NCBI GenBank assembly: GCA_030142985.1
Contig: CP125320.1
Location: forward strand, 1,369,639-1,433,638
From: Candidatus Ruthturnera sp. Tsphm01
Lineage (GTDB): Bacteria; Pseudomonadota; Gammaproteobacteria; PS1; Pseudothioglobaceae
Length of the DNA stretch: 64,000 nucleotides
Direction: 5' to 3'
The notes under the pieces are model-generated. The model searched no databases and had not been told where the DNA came from. It saw only the letters and a program-made list of their open reading frames with translations. How positions within the stretch are numbered: the first letter of the stretch is position 1; each line of letters begins with the position of its first letter. Positions 37,404 to 47,697 of the stretch are shown piece after piece. The position numbers were made by a program, and so were the translations under genes.

Positions 37404-38570
37404 CTAGTCCTTGTTCCAATATTTGGTCTTAATGCCATGACCTAAATCTGCCTCAATTAAGCGAGATCTGAGTTTAAGTAGTTTTTTAATAAGGGCGGGC
37501 TCGGCTTTTTCATAACTTAAAGCATCTGGAGTGCGATTAACCACCACACCTAAAAGCTCTGTAATGGCATTGCCAATTGAATTTTGGGAAATAGTAACAA
37601 TGAGTTTATTTTTATCATTGCGATAGATGAGTTGCTTAAATGCTGGCTGCCAGCGAATAGAGGATGAATATTTGGCATTATTAATACATTTGTCGCGCAC
37701 TTTTTTAGCAGCAGATAAAAAGTAGTTATTAAATAATAAAATTTTCTCAATTTCTTTTGGAAAGTAAGCATTGGTCGGGACACCAGAGTTTCTACTTGAC
37801 ACTTGGGCAAAAAAACTGCGATAGAAATCTAAAAAGCCTTTTAAAACTTGATCGTACTCTTTCCAAAAATCAATATTCTTTAAACTTTCAACACCACCTT
37901 GAATTTCCCAGCTGGGCAGTCCTTTTGGATATCCAGTTAGCTTAAGACTTGAGGCTTCGCCAGTGATTGGTTTAAGTATTTTTAAGTCTAAAGCGGATAA
38001 AAATTCAGTGTAAACATTCTGCATATAAGAGGCAAATAAAGAATGTTGACCGCCATCTGTTAGATTAGGATTGTTAGTGTCGGCTAGTTTTGCGTGTGTA
38101 AGTACCTTTTTATCAAAGACGATAAAGTGATTATGCAGCATTCTAATGCTGGGCACACCTGTATTAGTCATTGGCCAAGTGGCATCAAGTGATGCTTCGC
38201 CAGCAAGAATGAGATGTTTGTCCGGATTTGGGTAATGTTCTAACATAAAACCAATGATAATTTGGTTCATGCGATTCCATACATTTTTTACCTTATCAGG
38301 CAGTTGCGTGCGTCGTACTGGACGACCCAAAGGATTTAGAATACTTTGGGAGGTGTTGTAAATAATAGAGCAATCGAATTCATTTGAATGCCCTAAAGCT
38401 TTTCGATAAAGTAGTAAATCTTCATCGTTGGTTAATAAGCCGTTATTTTGAGTTAAATCTTGAAGATTTTCAGGCGAATTAAAAAACTCGTTAGGTTTCA
38501 TCCCCTGTGGCACATCTAAAGGGATGGGGCGAAAGGGGATGTTGATTTCTCTTGGACCAAATTTAGTCAT
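37404..38570 (-). CDS. Conserved-looking protein of unknown function in the PPi block
   Basis: A 388-residue soluble protein without signal peptide or membrane helix. I do not recognise the family. Notable segments: an N-terminal proline-rich stretch (REINIPFRPIPLDVPQGMKP), LILAGEASLDATWPMTNTG (about 119-137), a following MLHNHFIVFDKK with an HxH pair, LKLTGYPKGLPSWEIQGG, and a C-terminal basic helix. The HxH context is faintly reminiscent of HIT or GalT-type nucleotidyl enzymes, but this is not supported by a full motif. It sits 15 bp downstream of adk and 160 bp upstream of hppA on the same strand, so it is probably transcribed with adk. Codon and base use match the neighbours. Confidence 0.75.
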   Translation of the reverse strand: MTKFGPREINIPFRPIPLDVPQGMKPNEFFNSPENLQDLTQNNGLLTNDEDLLLYRKALGHSNEFDCSIIYNTSQSILNPLGRPVRRTQLPDKVKNVWNRMNQIIIGFMLEHYPNPDKHLILAGEASLDATWPMTNTGVPSIRMLHNHFIVFDKKVLTHAKLADTNNPNLTDGGQHSLFASYMQNVYTEFLSALDLKILKPITGEASSLKLTGYPKGLPSWEIQGGVESLKNIDFWKEYDQVLKGFLDFYRSFFAQVSSRNSGVPTNAYFPKEIEKILLFNNYFLSAAKKVRDKCINNAKYSSSIRWQPAFKQLIYRNDKNKLIVTISQNSIGNAITELLGVVVNRTPDALSYEKAEPALIKKLLKLRSRLIEADLGHGIKTKYWNKD

Positions 38571-38585
38571 AAGAGATTAAACCGC

Positions 38586-39272
<687 letters not shown>

Positions 39273-39312
39273 TTATTAAAAATAAGGAAGCCTAGTCTCC
39301 TTGTAGCAAGGC

Positions 39313-40557
39313 TTAAATCTTGAATAGGGGTAATTTTTTATCTGCCATTATTTTTTTCATCACCACATAATCAGGCAAGCCATTTTTGTATGGTGGGTAG
39401 TCTTCACCTTTGATAAGTGGTTGTAAATATTCACGGCAAGCGTCAGTAATACCAAAACCATCGTCGGAAATATAGTTCATGGGCATCATTTTTTCAACGT
39501 TGGCGACATCTTTTAATTCGCCTGAGCCAATCTCCCAAGTGTAGGGATTGTTTGAGGTGCGAATAATAGCAGGCATGACTGAATTTTTACCTTCAAGAGC
39601 CATATTAACAGCCGCTTCACCTAGTGCATAAGCTTGTTCAACATCGGATTTTGAGGCTAAGTGGCGAGCAGCACGTTGCAAGTAATCTGCAACTGCCCAG
39701 TGGTATTTATAACCCAAGGCATCTTTGATTAAGTTAGCAACAACAGGTGCTGCACCGCCAAGTTGTGCATGTCCAAAGTCATCACGAGTGCCTTGCTCTG
39801 CTAGAAAACGACCATCTGGCCATTTTGTACCTTCAGACACAACAATTGTGCAGTAGCCAAATTCTTTGACGTTTTTATCAACTTTAGCTAAGAATTTCTT
39901 TTCATTAAAATTAACCTCTGGGAATAAAATTACCACAGGGATTGAATCGTCAACCAGTCCGCCTGCTGCTGCAATCCAACCCGCATGACGACCCATTACT
40001 TCAAGGACGAAAATTTTAGTTGAGGTTGCTGCCATTGAGGCGACGTCAAAACTGGCTTCCATGGTGGAAACAGCAATATATTTAGCAACCGAGCCAAAAC
40101 CTGGACAATTATCTGTAATTGGTAAGTCGTTATCTACTGTTTTAGGCACATGAATGGCTTGAATTGGGTAGCCCATTGATTCGGATAATTGAGAGACTTT
40201 TAAACAAGTATCTGCTGAATCGCCACCGCCATTGTAGAAAAAATAACCAATATTATGCGCTTTGAATACTTCAATTAGCCTTTCATATTCTGCTTTGTTG
40301 GCCTCCAAAGATTTCATCTTATAACGACAAGAGCCAAAGCCACCAGAAGGTGTATGTTTTAAGGCTTTAATATCAGCATTAGATTCTTTTGAAGTATCAA
40401 TTAAATTCTCAGTTAATGCACCGATAATGCCATTTTGACCTGCATATACTGTACCAATTTTATCTGGATGTTTGCGCGCTGTTTCAATCACACCACAAGC
40501 TGATGCATTAATCACAGCAGTCACGCCACCTGATTGTGCATAAAAAGCATTTTTCAT
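39313..40557 (-). CDS. pfp: Pyrophosphate-dependent 6-phosphofructokinase
   Basis: A 414-residue PFK-family enzyme that reversibly interconverts fructose-6-phosphate plus PPi and fructose-1,6-bisphosphate plus phosphate. The substrate loop reads YNGGGDSADTC (about 108-118), and the catalytic motif is PKTVDNDLP, where Lys in place of the Gly of ATP-PFK (PGTIDND) marks PPi use; GRHAGWIAAAGGL and the PEVNF segment follow. In thiotrophic symbionts such enzymes are proposed to replace fructose- and sedoheptulose-bisphosphatase in a PPi-saving Calvin cycle. It is the first gene of the leftward block with adk, an unknown gene and hppA. Confidence 0.94.
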   Translation of the reverse strand: MKNAFYAQSGGVTAVINASACGVIETARKHPDKIGTVYAGQNGIIGALTENLIDTSKESNADIKALKHTPSGGFGSCRYKMKSLEANKAEYERLIEVFKAHNIGYFFYNGGGDSADTCLKVSQLSESMGYPIQAIHVPKTVDNDLPITDNCPGFGSVAKYIAVSTMEASFDVASMAATSTKIFVLEVMGRHAGWIAAAGGLVDDSIPVVILFPEVNFNEKKFLAKVDKNVKEFGYCTIVVSEGTKWPDGRFLAEQGTRDDFGHAQLGGAAPVVANLIKDALGYKYHWAVADYLQRAARHLASKSDVEQAYALGEAAVNMALEGKNSVMPAIIRTSNNPYTWEIGSGELKDVANVEKMMPMNYISDDGFGITDACREYLQPLIKGEDYPPYKNGLPDYVVMKKIMADKKLPLFKI

Positions 40558-40732
40558 TGTTATTTCCTTTTACTTGTAAAAAACAATTAATTATACAGTG
40601 AGAGGCTTTTTCATACACTGAATAATCACGCAAAATATTATTCCCCGTGGGATGTAAATATTAATTATTTACAGCATTTTCGCTTGGATCTGTGCTTATT
40701 CTTTCTCTTGACTTGTGTTTCTATCCTATTCA

Positions 40733-40752
40733 TAATTACGCAAAGGTCTCTA
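40733..40752. repeat. Solitary IS5-type terminal repeat remnant
   Basis: ATAATTACGCAAAGGTCTCT matches the right terminal repeat of the IS5 element at 22.49 kb. It lies just beyond the 3' end of the hemerythrin gene, in the gap before pfp, without transposase or an opposite end. It is a scar of a lost copy. Confidence 0.6.
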
Positions 40753-40769
40753 AATGTAGTGGTTTTTAA

Positions 40770-41777
40770 TTATTTTGTATGATATTTTGTACGATTGCTG
40801 GGGATTGAACTAGTCCTTTCTATATTTCGAGGCATTTTGTGAAGTTCTAAATCACATACTTTATGATGTTCGTTTGGCACATCAGCCTGATAAATGGTAA
40901 TTGGAATAAAGATTGGATTGGGCCAGTCGGCATCTAGGAACGCTTGTAGCCAGGTTTGCCTTTCCTGTTCGGGCTTCACACATAATAATGTTTCAGCATT
41001 GTGAACAATAATCCCTCTATGTTTTGCTCTACTGCGTAGGCTATTTTCTAATTGATCAAGGTTTATGTTGTCTGCATTTTGGCCATATTCTGCCATGACT
41101 TCTTGTTGGTAATTGAAAAACTCCAACCCTGTTTGCTCTGCTATTTTTCTAATCAGTTCAGGGTGAAATCTAGGGAGTAATACTATGCTACCGCCTTTCT
41201 GACCTGGTCCATTGTAGAATTCTACCACATCCGACAACCATTTATGCTTATCACTAGAGTCTCGGTGATTGCCGACTGGTGATGTAGTATTGGACGCAGA
41301 TTGGCGCTGTAGTGGAGTAAAATTTGCGATGGCATTTAATTGCTCTTCAGTGAATAACTTCTCAATAATAGGAAACAACTCCTCATTTTCCATCAATGTA
41401 TGTCTTTTTAGGATGTGGCTAAAATCAGCCAAATCCTTTCTTGCTGTTGCGACAGTCATTTCTTCGACTAGAGACCTGATATAGCCATGCTCTTTACCGA
41501 TTGTAATACACAATGCAGTGTGTTCTGGGTGGTTCCGAATTAAGGGGCCTAAAATAACTTGTTCTTCATTTTGAAGGTGAAACTCAAGCTCTTCGGCATT
41601 GTATCTATTAACTTTTTCAATCCCTTTTTTCAGATCATTATCATCCCCTTCTTTGGCAATTTTACTAATTTCTGCTGCGAAGTTTAATCCAGCAGAATGA
41701 TCGTTAAATAATTTTTTCATTGAGCCTATATAGTTCGACACTTTACTGCTATCTTTTCCGTGTTGTGTGCTGGTCAT
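40770..41777 (-). CDS. Hemerythrin-like protein with an unrecognised C-terminal domain
   Basis: A 335-residue cytosolic protein. Residues about 15-150 form a hemerythrin HHE four-helix domain, with di-iron ligand candidates His27, His67 and Glu71 (HLQNE), His97, His121, and His126 with Glu130 (HTLME). After a linker (155-175), residues about 178-315 form a second domain (KWLSDVVEFYNGPGQKGGS..., RFHPELIRKIAEQTGLEFF, AKHRGIIVHNAETLLCVK, DADWPNPIFIPITIYQAD) that I cannot assign. Possible roles are oxygen or NO sensing or oxygen buffering, coupled to an unknown output. The gene stands alone, with a broken IS1595-type transposase immediately upstream that may have displaced its promoter. Confidence 0.82.
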   Translation of the reverse strand: MTSTQHGKDSSKVSNYIGSMKKLFNDHSAGLNFAAEISKIAKEGDDNDLKKGIEKVNRYNAEELEFHLQNEEQVILGPLIRNHPEHTALCITIGKEHGYIRSLVEEMTVATARKDLADFSHILKRHTLMENEELFPIIEKLFTEEQLNAIANFTPLQRQSASNTTSPVGNHRDSSDKHKWLSDVVEFYNGPGQKGGSIVLLPRFHPELIRKIAEQTGLEFFNYQQEVMAEYGQNADNINLDQLENSLRSRAKHRGIIVHNAETLLCVKPEQERQTWLQAFLDADWPNPIFIPITIYQADVPNEHHKVCDLELHKMPRNIERTSSIPSNRTKYHTK

Positions 41778-41805
41778 GCTTTACCTTTAGTGAAACAATA
41801 GAAAA

Positions 41806-42802
41806 TTAGAGGGATTGTGCCACTTGATTTTCCTTTATTATTAAGGGATTTATATACTTAATCCCACCAATTTCTTTCCCAATCAGTCGTTTATAGGTCA
41901 ATCGCCTGTTAAATCCACCCGTAAGCATGCTCTCAATCCTGTCCCAAGTGTGAATTTTAACATTGCCCTGATTAAGTCTAAAAACAAACTCATTAACATA
42001 GCGCTCAATATGTTTATTTGCGAAGTTATGAAAGGTACCGTAATAACCTCGCTTTAACAACGCCCAAACACTTTCAATACCGTTAGTGTGTGCCTCACCA
42101 TTCACAAATTCTCCAGTAGAGTGATTAACCATTAACTGCTTATACCTTTTACACCTTGATAAACAGTTGCCTCGTCAGTACAAAGCGTAGCGTCCTTATC
42201 CATATTGGCAGTAATCATAGCTTGAATATTGTTACTATTAACCCTGTCCATCTTTATACTGCAATGGTTTTACCATTGCGAGAACGCATACCAACCACAG
42301 CGGTTTTAGTCTTTGTACTTCTGCCTTGCGTGTCTTTAGTTTTCTTGTGTTGGTGCTTATTCTTTTCTTTGCCACCAATGTAGGTTTCATCCATTTCCAC
42401 CATACCGAGCAATTGTTTCATATCTTTTTCGAAACAGGCTTCTCTAAGTCTGTGTAATAAGAACCAAGCTGATTTTTGGGTGATACCTAATTCTTTGGAT
42501 AGTCGCATAGATGAAACCCCTTTACGGGCAGTTACTACTTGGTAAATAGCATATAGCCACTTATTTAGTGGTATATGAAAACGCTCAAAAACAGTACCAG
42601 TTCTAACACTAAAATCTTTAGCGCAACGACCACAGACAAACTGTCCTTCTCTATTGCCTTTTCTAGCTGTTATCTTGGATGATTGACACTTTGGACATTC
42701 AACGCCATTAGCCCAGCGTTTTTGTTCAATAAACTTCCTAGCTGTTGTGTTGTTTGGAATTTTTTTTAACAACTCAAAGGTGGATATGGTTTCTTTGCAC
42801 AT
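41806..42802 (-). pseudogene. IS1595-family transposase, frameshifted
   Basis: Leftward, the first frame (42802-42254) gives a 182-residue N-terminal part with a zinc ribbon (CPKC and CGRC) and the start of the catalytic domain (MVEMDETYIGGKEKN). A second frame continues with MDRVNSNNIQAMITANMD and CTDEATVYQGVKG, and a third (41806-42132) with YKQLMVNHSTGEFVNG, then HTNGIESVWALLKRGYYGTFH and the C-terminus. Two indels, near 42250 and 42147, therefore split the gene, although the catalytic residues (DE, D and the HTNGIE segment) all remain. No clear terminal repeats were found. It lies about 30 bp upstream of the hemerythrin gene. Confidence 0.88.
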
Positions 42803-42867
42803 GCTTTGTCCTTGTTGTTGGTAAAGTAGGTATTATAGTTTTTTGGAATTAAATATATAAGCCCTAT

Positions 42868-42887
42868 TATTAATTATGTAAAGGTCT
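42868..42887. repeat. Solitary IS5-type terminal repeat remnant
   Basis: AATTATGTAAAGGTCTCTA is a variant of the IS5-type right end seen at 22.49 and 40.73 kb. It is the third solitary end in this 6-kb stretch. All three are in the same orientation and without a matching left end. Confidence 0.5.
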
Positions 42888-42942
42888 CTATATTGCTTCT
42901 TTGCTATCATTTTTTTTAAAAATGTGATTATATAACACCTAA

Positions 42943-43045
42943 ATTCAAATCTTAAGCGCAATTAATAATACCCGATTTAAACACAGCTTTCGATATTTGA
43001 GTTAGGTATTATCAACCAACAAAAAGTTGCACTTAGAACTTTAAT
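42943..43045. mobile_element. Miniature IS30-derived element (about 103 bp)
   Basis: The left end ATTCAAATCTTAAGCGCAA and the reverse complement of the right end ATTAAAGTTCTAAGTGCAA form imperfect inverted repeats that match the ends of the IS30 element at 56.0-57.1 kb. The right third (TTAGGTATTATCAACCAAC...) corresponds to the last codons of the IS30 transposase and its 3' end, so this is an internal-deletion derivative. It occupies the intergenic space before the YfcE-like gene. Confidence 0.78.
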
Positions 43046-43075
43046 GGACACTAATGCCTTGTTCAGCCATATAAT

Positions 43076-43561
43076 TTACTTATTGGTGAAATGATAGGGT
43101 GTGATTTCCCACGCTTGTATGTCGTTAATGGTGAGTATTAAGCATTTAGAACTGCCATTATTTCGCACTGTGCCTGATGCGCCTGGGTTAATAACCCAAG
43201 GTATGGTGGTTTTATCAATCACTTGTTTGTGTGTATGTCCATAAATAATGGTTTTAGCATCTGGATAAGTTGCCCTAAGTGATTTATGTGATGGTTGGTG
43301 GTGACCATGTTGATGACCGTGTTCAATGGCAATTTTGCCGCTGGAAAATTCAAGTAGTTCAACTTTATTTAGCTGAGTGATGTGCGTATCGTTATTGCCC
43401 TGAATGGCAATTAATTTTTGCTTGGGTTTGAGTGCTTGAAGGGTTTTTTCATCAATAATATCGCCAGCGTGGATGGCAATATCACATTGATTAATTAGCT
43501 GGACAACGTCGGGATGAATAAAGCCGTGAGAGTCTGCAAGAATGCCAATTTTTTTGCTCAT
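43076..43561 (-). CDS. YfcE/MJ0936-type metallophosphodiesterase
   Basis: A 161-residue calcineurin-like phosphoesterase. Metal-site motifs are in order: ILADSHG (Asp, His), IAIHAGDI, QGNNDTHI, EHGHQHGHH and IYGHTHKQV. Members hydrolyse small phosphodiesters; the biological substrate is not known. It is followed upstream by a YrfG-like HAD gene with 3 bp between them, and then cysS, forming a leftward group. Confidence 0.9.
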   Translation of the reverse strand: MSKKIGILADSHGFIHPDVVQLINQCDIAIHAGDIIDEKTLQALKPKQKLIAIQGNNDTHITQLNKVELLEFSSGKIAIEHGHQHGHHQPSHKSLRATYPDAKTIIYGHTHKQVIDKTTIPWVINPGASGTVRNNGSSKCLILTINDIQAWEITPYHFTNK

Positions 43562-43564
43562 TTT

Positions 43565-44260
43565 TTATAAATGTGCTTTGATGGGCAGGGCTTGTTCAAA
43601 GGTTTCGATATTAATAAACCCTTCTATTGATTTTATGCCTATTTTAGAGCTGGGCTTATTAATGGCAACAATGGTGCCAATGCCGTATTGTTTGGCAGCA
43701 CTTAGTACAGAGAAAGAATCATCAAAAAAGATACTTTTTTGTTTGTTCAAGTGAATATCCTTGTTTAATTGTCGCCAAAAATCTTGCTCTTCTTTAGCCA
43801 CATTGTAGTCATGCGATGAAATAATGGCATCGAAATACTGCGTTAAATTAGTTATTCTCATTTTTAATTGGATGGTTTTTCTATGGGCATTAGTGACTAA
43901 ATAGATGCGTTTTTTGTGCTGTTTGGCTTGCTCTAAAAAATCCAGCACAAATGGGTGTATTTGGATTAGATGAGCCACATCTTCTTTGAGTTTGGCAATG
44001 TCTAGTTTAAATACTTTTTGCCAATAATCCAAACAATACCAATGTAGTTTTCCTTCTTGGGCTTGAAGAATGGGGTAAATTTTATCTTTTGACTGTTGGT
44101 GTGTTAGGTTGTGTTTATTGGCAAAGGCCAAAGGCATATATTCCATCCAAAAATGCAAATCAAAATGCAAGTCTAACAAAGTACCATCCATATCTAACAA
44201 AATGGTATCTATTGAATACCAATCAATGTTACTTTCTACGCCAAGTTGTGCCACTGGCAT
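43565..44260 (-). CDS. yrfG: HAD-family nucleotidase, YrfG-like (GMP/IMP 5'-nucleotidase)
   Basis: A 231-residue HAD hydrolase. Motif I is [19 protein letters not shown] (about 20-38), motif [10 protein letters not shown], and motif [14 protein letters not shown]; the [11 protein letters not shown] segment is characteristic of the YrfG group, reported as GMP/IMP nucleotidases. The first 32 bp overlap the cysS 3' end in another frame, so it is co-translated with cysS. The YfcE-like gene follows. Confidence 0.82.
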   Translation of the reverse strand: MPVAQLGVESNIDWYSIDTILLDMDGTLLDLHFDLHFWMEYMPLAFANKHNLTHQQSKDKIYPILQAQEGKLHWYCLDYWQKVFKLDIAKLKEDVAHLIQIHPFVLDFLEQAKQHKKRIYLVTNAHRKTIQLKMRITNLTQYFDAIISSHDYNVAKEEQDFWRQLNKDIHLNKQKSIFFDDSFSVLSAAKQYGIGTIVAINKPSSKIGIKSIEGFINIETFEQALPIKAHL

Positions 44261-45617
44261 TATCCTCTAGTACAATGCCAAACTTGAGTAGTTCATCTCT
44301 GATTTGATCACTTAGTGCAAAATCTTTATTGGCTCTAGCCTCATTTCTGTTGGTAATTTTTGCATTAATTTTGTTGTCTGACAAGGAAACGCCTTGCTTT
44401 AAAAATTTATCCGCATCCATCTGCAAAATACCAATATAACCACCTAGTTTTTTTAATAATTGTGCCAAGGCATTAGCCTGATCAATGTCCTTTTCACGTT
44501 GTGAGTTGACTGTTTTTGCCAGTTCAAATAAAACACTCAAAGCAATGGGCGTGTTAAAGTCATCATTAAGCGCTGCATTAAATCGTACTGAATAATCAAA
44601 ACGCATAGATATTTCCTCAGTCGCTGCGTTAGAAGCATTTAAGCCACGAATGGCGGTGTACAAACGAGACAGTGACGACTTGGCTTTATCAAGATTATCA
44701 TCTGAAAAATTAAGTGGACTACGGTAATGAGAGCTCATGATGAAATAGCGTAAGGTTTCACCATCATAGTTTTCTAATACGCCACGAATGGTGAAAAAAT
44801 TATTCAGTGATTTGCTCATTTTTTCATTATCAATATTGACAAAACCAACATGCATCCAAGTATTAACAAAAGTGCAATCATTTGTACCTTCAGATTGGGC
44901 GATTTCGTTTTCATGATGCGGAAAAGTCAAATCCATACCACCACCATGAATATCAAAATGATTGCCTAAGTGGTGTGTGGACATGGCAGAACATTCAATA
45001 TGCCAGCCTGGGCGGCCTTGCCCCCAAGGGGAACTCCAGCTTGGCTCGCCAGGTTTAGACATTTTCCAAAGGACAAAATCCAACGGGTCTTTTTTGGCAT
45101 TTTCTATCTCAATTCGAGCACCCGCTTCAAGTTCATCAAGGTTCTTCCTTGAGAGCTTTCCATAATTTTTAAAACGGCGTACTGAATAATACACGTCACC
45201 ATTGTGAGCTTGATAGGCAAAGCCTTTTTCAATCAGCGATTTTATCATATAAAACATTTGTTCCATCGCATCAGTGGCACGTGGTTCAACATCAGGCGGC
45301 AACACGCCAAGCGCACGCTCATCTTTGTGCATGGCGTCAATAAAACGATTAGTCAATGCGTATATATCTTCTTTATTTTCAACAGCACGCCTGATAATTT
45401 TGTCATCAATATCGGTAATATTACGCACATATTCAACATTTGGAAAATGCCGTCTAAGATGGCGAGTGATGACATCAAACATCACCAATACTCGTGCATG
45501 ACCCATATGGCAATAATCATAAACTGTCATCCCGCAAACGTATATACCTACTTTATCAGCATTAATTGGGTGAAAAACTTCTTTTTGTTTACTTAGCGTG
45601 TTATAAATTTTAAGCAT
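44229..45617 (-). CDS. cysS: Cysteinyl-tRNA synthetase
   Basis: A class I aminoacyl-tRNA synthetase charging tRNA-Cys. The 462-residue enzyme shows the HIGH equivalent HMGH within [17 protein letters not shown] (about 26-42), zinc-binding Cys/His residues (Cys28, WHIECSAMS, the HHENE motif) and [10 protein letters not shown] (about 267-276). Length and motifs are normal. It is the first gene of a leftward group with yrfG and the YfcE-like gene; the divergent peroxiredoxin gene begins 130 bp away. Confidence 0.98.
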   Translation of the reverse strand: MLKIYNTLSKQKEVFHPINADKVGIYVCGMTVYDYCHMGHARVLVMFDVITRHLRRHFPNVEYVRNITDIDDKIIRRAVENKEDIYALTNRFIDAMHKDERALGVLPPDVEPRATDAMEQMFYMIKSLIEKGFAYQAHNGDVYYSVRRFKNYGKLSRKNLDELEAGARIEIENAKKDPLDFVLWKMSKPGEPSWSSPWGQGRPGWHIECSAMSTHHLGNHFDIHGGGMDLTFPHHENEIAQSEGTNDCTFVNTWMHVGFVNIDNEKMSKSLNNFFTIRGVLENYDGETLRYFIMSSHYRSPLNFSDDNLDKAKSSLSRLYTAIRGLNASNAATEEISMRFDYSVRFNAALNDDFNTPIALSVLFELAKTVNSQREKDIDQANALAQLLKKLGGYIGILQMDADKFLKQGVSLSDNKINAKITNRNEARANKDFALSDQIRDELLKFGIVLEDNASGTTWRRK

Positions 45618-45747
45618 AAACGGTATTTTACGTGAGTATTTATCTAATTTTGTCTTGTCAATAACAAGCCCTTACTTTTTATATAACTTATCAGCATGAA
45701 CAGTTGATATAATTAATAGCTTTTTAATTATACACAGGAGAAAATGT

Positions 45748-46347
45748 ATGAGCGTTTTAGTCACACAACAAGCCCCAGATTTTACAGCTGCTGCTGTTTT
45801 AGCAGATGGTACGATTGTTGATAATTTTCAACTTTCTAGCCTTAAAGGTAAGAAAATTTGCGTGTTTTTTTATCCACTAGATTTTACTTTTGTTTGTCCT
45901 TCGGAGATTCTAGCGCATCACCATAGAATGACGCAGTTTAGCGACAAAGGTGTTGAAGTGGTTGGTGTTTCAGTAGATTCACAGTTTACGCATAATGCAT
46001 GGCGTAATACGCAACCAGCAGACGGTGGTTTGGGCGTGATTGATTTTCCATTAGTGGCTGATACTGACCATTCTATTATGGAAGCTTATGGCATTGTACA
46101 CCCAGCAGGTATTGCACTACGTGCATCGTTCTTAATTGATGAGAATTTTGAGGTGCGTCATCAGGTGGTTAATGATTTGCCATTAGGCAGAAATGTTGAT
46201 GAAATGTTACGCATGGTTGATGCGCTTGATTTTCACACTAAGCATGGCGAAGTTTGCCCTGCAGGCTGGAACAAAGGCGACGAAGGCATGAAAGATACAC
46301 CTACAGGTGTGGCCGATTATTTGTCAAAACATGCTGATGGATTGTAA
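45748..46347 (+). CDS. 2-Cys peroxiredoxin (AhpC/TSA family)
   Basis: A cytosolic thiol peroxidase that reduces hydrogen peroxide and organic peroxides. The 199-residue protein has the peroxidatic cysteine in DFTFVCPSEI (about Cys51) and the resolving cysteine in GEVCPAGWNKG (about Cys172), i.e. a typical 2-Cys enzyme. A TATAAT at 45708 and a GGAG ribosome site precede the ATG. A terminator separates it from a rubredoxin gene downstream, a possible electron donor. Confidence 0.95.
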   Translation: MSVLVTQQAPDFTAAAVLADGTIVDNFQLSSLKGKKICVFFYPLDFTFVCPSEILAHHHRMTQFSDKGVEVVGVSVDSQFTHNAWRNTQPADGGLGVIDFPLVADTDHSIMEAYGIVHPAGIALRASFLIDENFEVRHQVVNDLPLGRNVDEMLRMVDALDFHTKHGEVCPAGWNKGDEGMKDTPTGVADYLSKHADGL

Positions 46348-46365
46348 TTAAATTTGTTGTTGAAT

Positions 46366-46390
46366 AAGGGAGTTTAAACTCCCTTTTTTA
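46366..46390 (+). terminator. Rho-independent terminator after the peroxiredoxin gene
   Basis: A perfect palindrome GGGAGTTTAAACTCCC is followed by TTTTTT, 20 nt after the peroxiredoxin stop. Confidence 0.9.
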
Positions 46391-46420
46391 TAGTCTATGT
46401 AGGGAGAATTAGCAATAAAA

Positions 46421-46585
46421 ATGAAGAAATATAGATGTATCGTGTGCGATTGGGTGTATGACGAATATTTAGGCGCGCCCAAAGAGGGGATTGAGCCAGG
46501 CACAAAATGGAAAGATATTCCTGAGGATTGGGTATGTCCAGATTGTGGTGCTAGTAAGACTGAGTTTGAAATGGTTGAAATCTAG
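46421..46585 (+). CDS. Rubredoxin
   Basis: A 54-residue one-iron electron carrier. The two knuckles are Cys6-x2-Cys9 ([12 protein letters not shown]) and Cys39-x2-Cys42 ([10 protein letters not shown]), with the usual [15 protein letters not shown] segment between them. It lies between the peroxiredoxin terminator and leuB. It may donate electrons to a peroxide- or oxygen-detoxifying enzyme; rubredoxin-linked peroxidase systems are known, but this pairing is inferred from position only. Confidence 0.95.
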   Translation: MKKYRCIVCDWVYDEYLGAPKEGIEPGTKWKDIPEDWVCPDCGASKTEFEMVEI

Positions 46586-46626
46586 TAAAATAACCCTTTT
46601 TAAAAAACTGATACAAAGGAAGAAGA

Positions 46627-47697
46627 ATGTCAGAAATATTAATACTACCAGGCGATGGCATTGGTCAAGAAATTATAACGCAAGCGCTTAAAGTGATTGA
46701 TTGCCTGAATGCAGATTTTAATCTTGGTATGACGCTTGAACATGGCTTGGTTGGAGGTAGTGCTTATGATGAAACAGGTTCTCCTTTGCCACAAGTTACA
46801 TTGGATGTTGCGCGTCAGTGCGATTCTATTTTATTAGGTGCTGTGGGTGGTTATCAGTGGGCGTCTTTAGAGCGTAATTTGCGACCAGAGCGAGGCTTGT
46901 TGGAACTGCGCGCAGAAATGGATTTGTTTTCTAATTTACGTCCTGCGATTTTATACCCACAGCTTGCTAGTGCCTCTACGTTAAAAGAAGAGGTAGTATT
47001 AGGGCTTGATTTGATGATTGTTCGTGAGTTGGTTTCGGGTATTTATTTTGGCAAACCACGAGGTGTTGAAGTGCGTAATGGACAAAAATATGGGTTTAAC
47101 ACAGCCGCTTATTATGAATCAGAAATCAGGCGTATTGGGCACGCAGCCTTTAAAATTGCACAACTTCGTGATAAGCGTGTTTGTTCAGTAGATAAGGCAA
47201 ATGTGTTGGAAGTGTGCGAATTATGGCGCGAAGTGATGATAGATGTGGCTAAAGATTATCCAAATATTGAACTTACCCATATGTATGTAGACAATGCCGC
47301 CATGCAATTAGTAAAAACACCCAAGCAATTTGATGTGATAGTGACTTCAAATCTATTTGGTGATGTATTGAGTGATTGTGCAGCAATGTTGACCGGCTCA
47401 ATCGGTATGCTACCGTCTGCCTCGCTTAATCAAGATGGGTTTGGTATGTATGAGCCTATTCATGGCTCAGCACCTGATATTGCAGGCAAAGATATTGCTA
47501 ATCCTTTGGCGGCGATTCTTTCGGTTGCTATGATGTTGCGTTATTCACTTAATCAAATAGATTTGGCGCTCAAAATTGAGGTGGCAGTTAATACTGTATT
47601 AGATAAGGGTTATCGTACGCAAGACATTGCAACAGAAGGTAGCATGGTTGTAGGTACGAATGAAATGGGTGATTTAGTGGTAGAGGCATTAGCATGA
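46627..47697 (+). CDS. leuB: 3-isopropylmalate dehydrogenase
   Basis: It oxidises and decarboxylates 3-isopropylmalate in leucine synthesis, NAD-dependent. The 356-residue protein has the N-terminal [10 protein letters not shown], the substrate-binding [22 protein letters not shown] segment (about 87-108), [15 protein letters not shown], the [25 protein letters not shown] block with metal Asp residues, and the NAD site [15 protein letters not shown]. It overlaps a glutaredoxin gene by 4 bp. leuA, leuC and leuD are not in the window. Confidence 0.97.
   Translation: MSEILILPGDGIGQEIITQALKVIDCLNADFNLGMTLEHGLVGGSAYDETGSPLPQVTLDVARQCDSILLGAVGGYQWASLERNLRPERGLLELRAEMDLFSNLRPAILYPQLASASTLKEEVVLGLDLMIVRELVSGIYFGKPRGVEVRNGQKYGFNTAAYYESEIRRIGHAAFKIAQLRDKRVCSVDKANVLEVCELWREVMIDVAKDYPNIELTHMYVDNAAMQLVKTPKQFDVIVTSNLFGDVLSDCAAMLTGSIGMLPSASLNQDGFGMYEPIHGSAPDIAGKDIANPLAAILSVAMMLRYSLNQIDLALKIEVAVNTVLDKGYRTQDIATEGSMVVGTNEMGDLVVEALA

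Noticed and set aside
41806..42802. Programmed frameshifting as an explanation of the split IS1595 transposase
   Set aside because: Two separate indels in different places are needed and no slippery heptamer was seen; decay is simpler.
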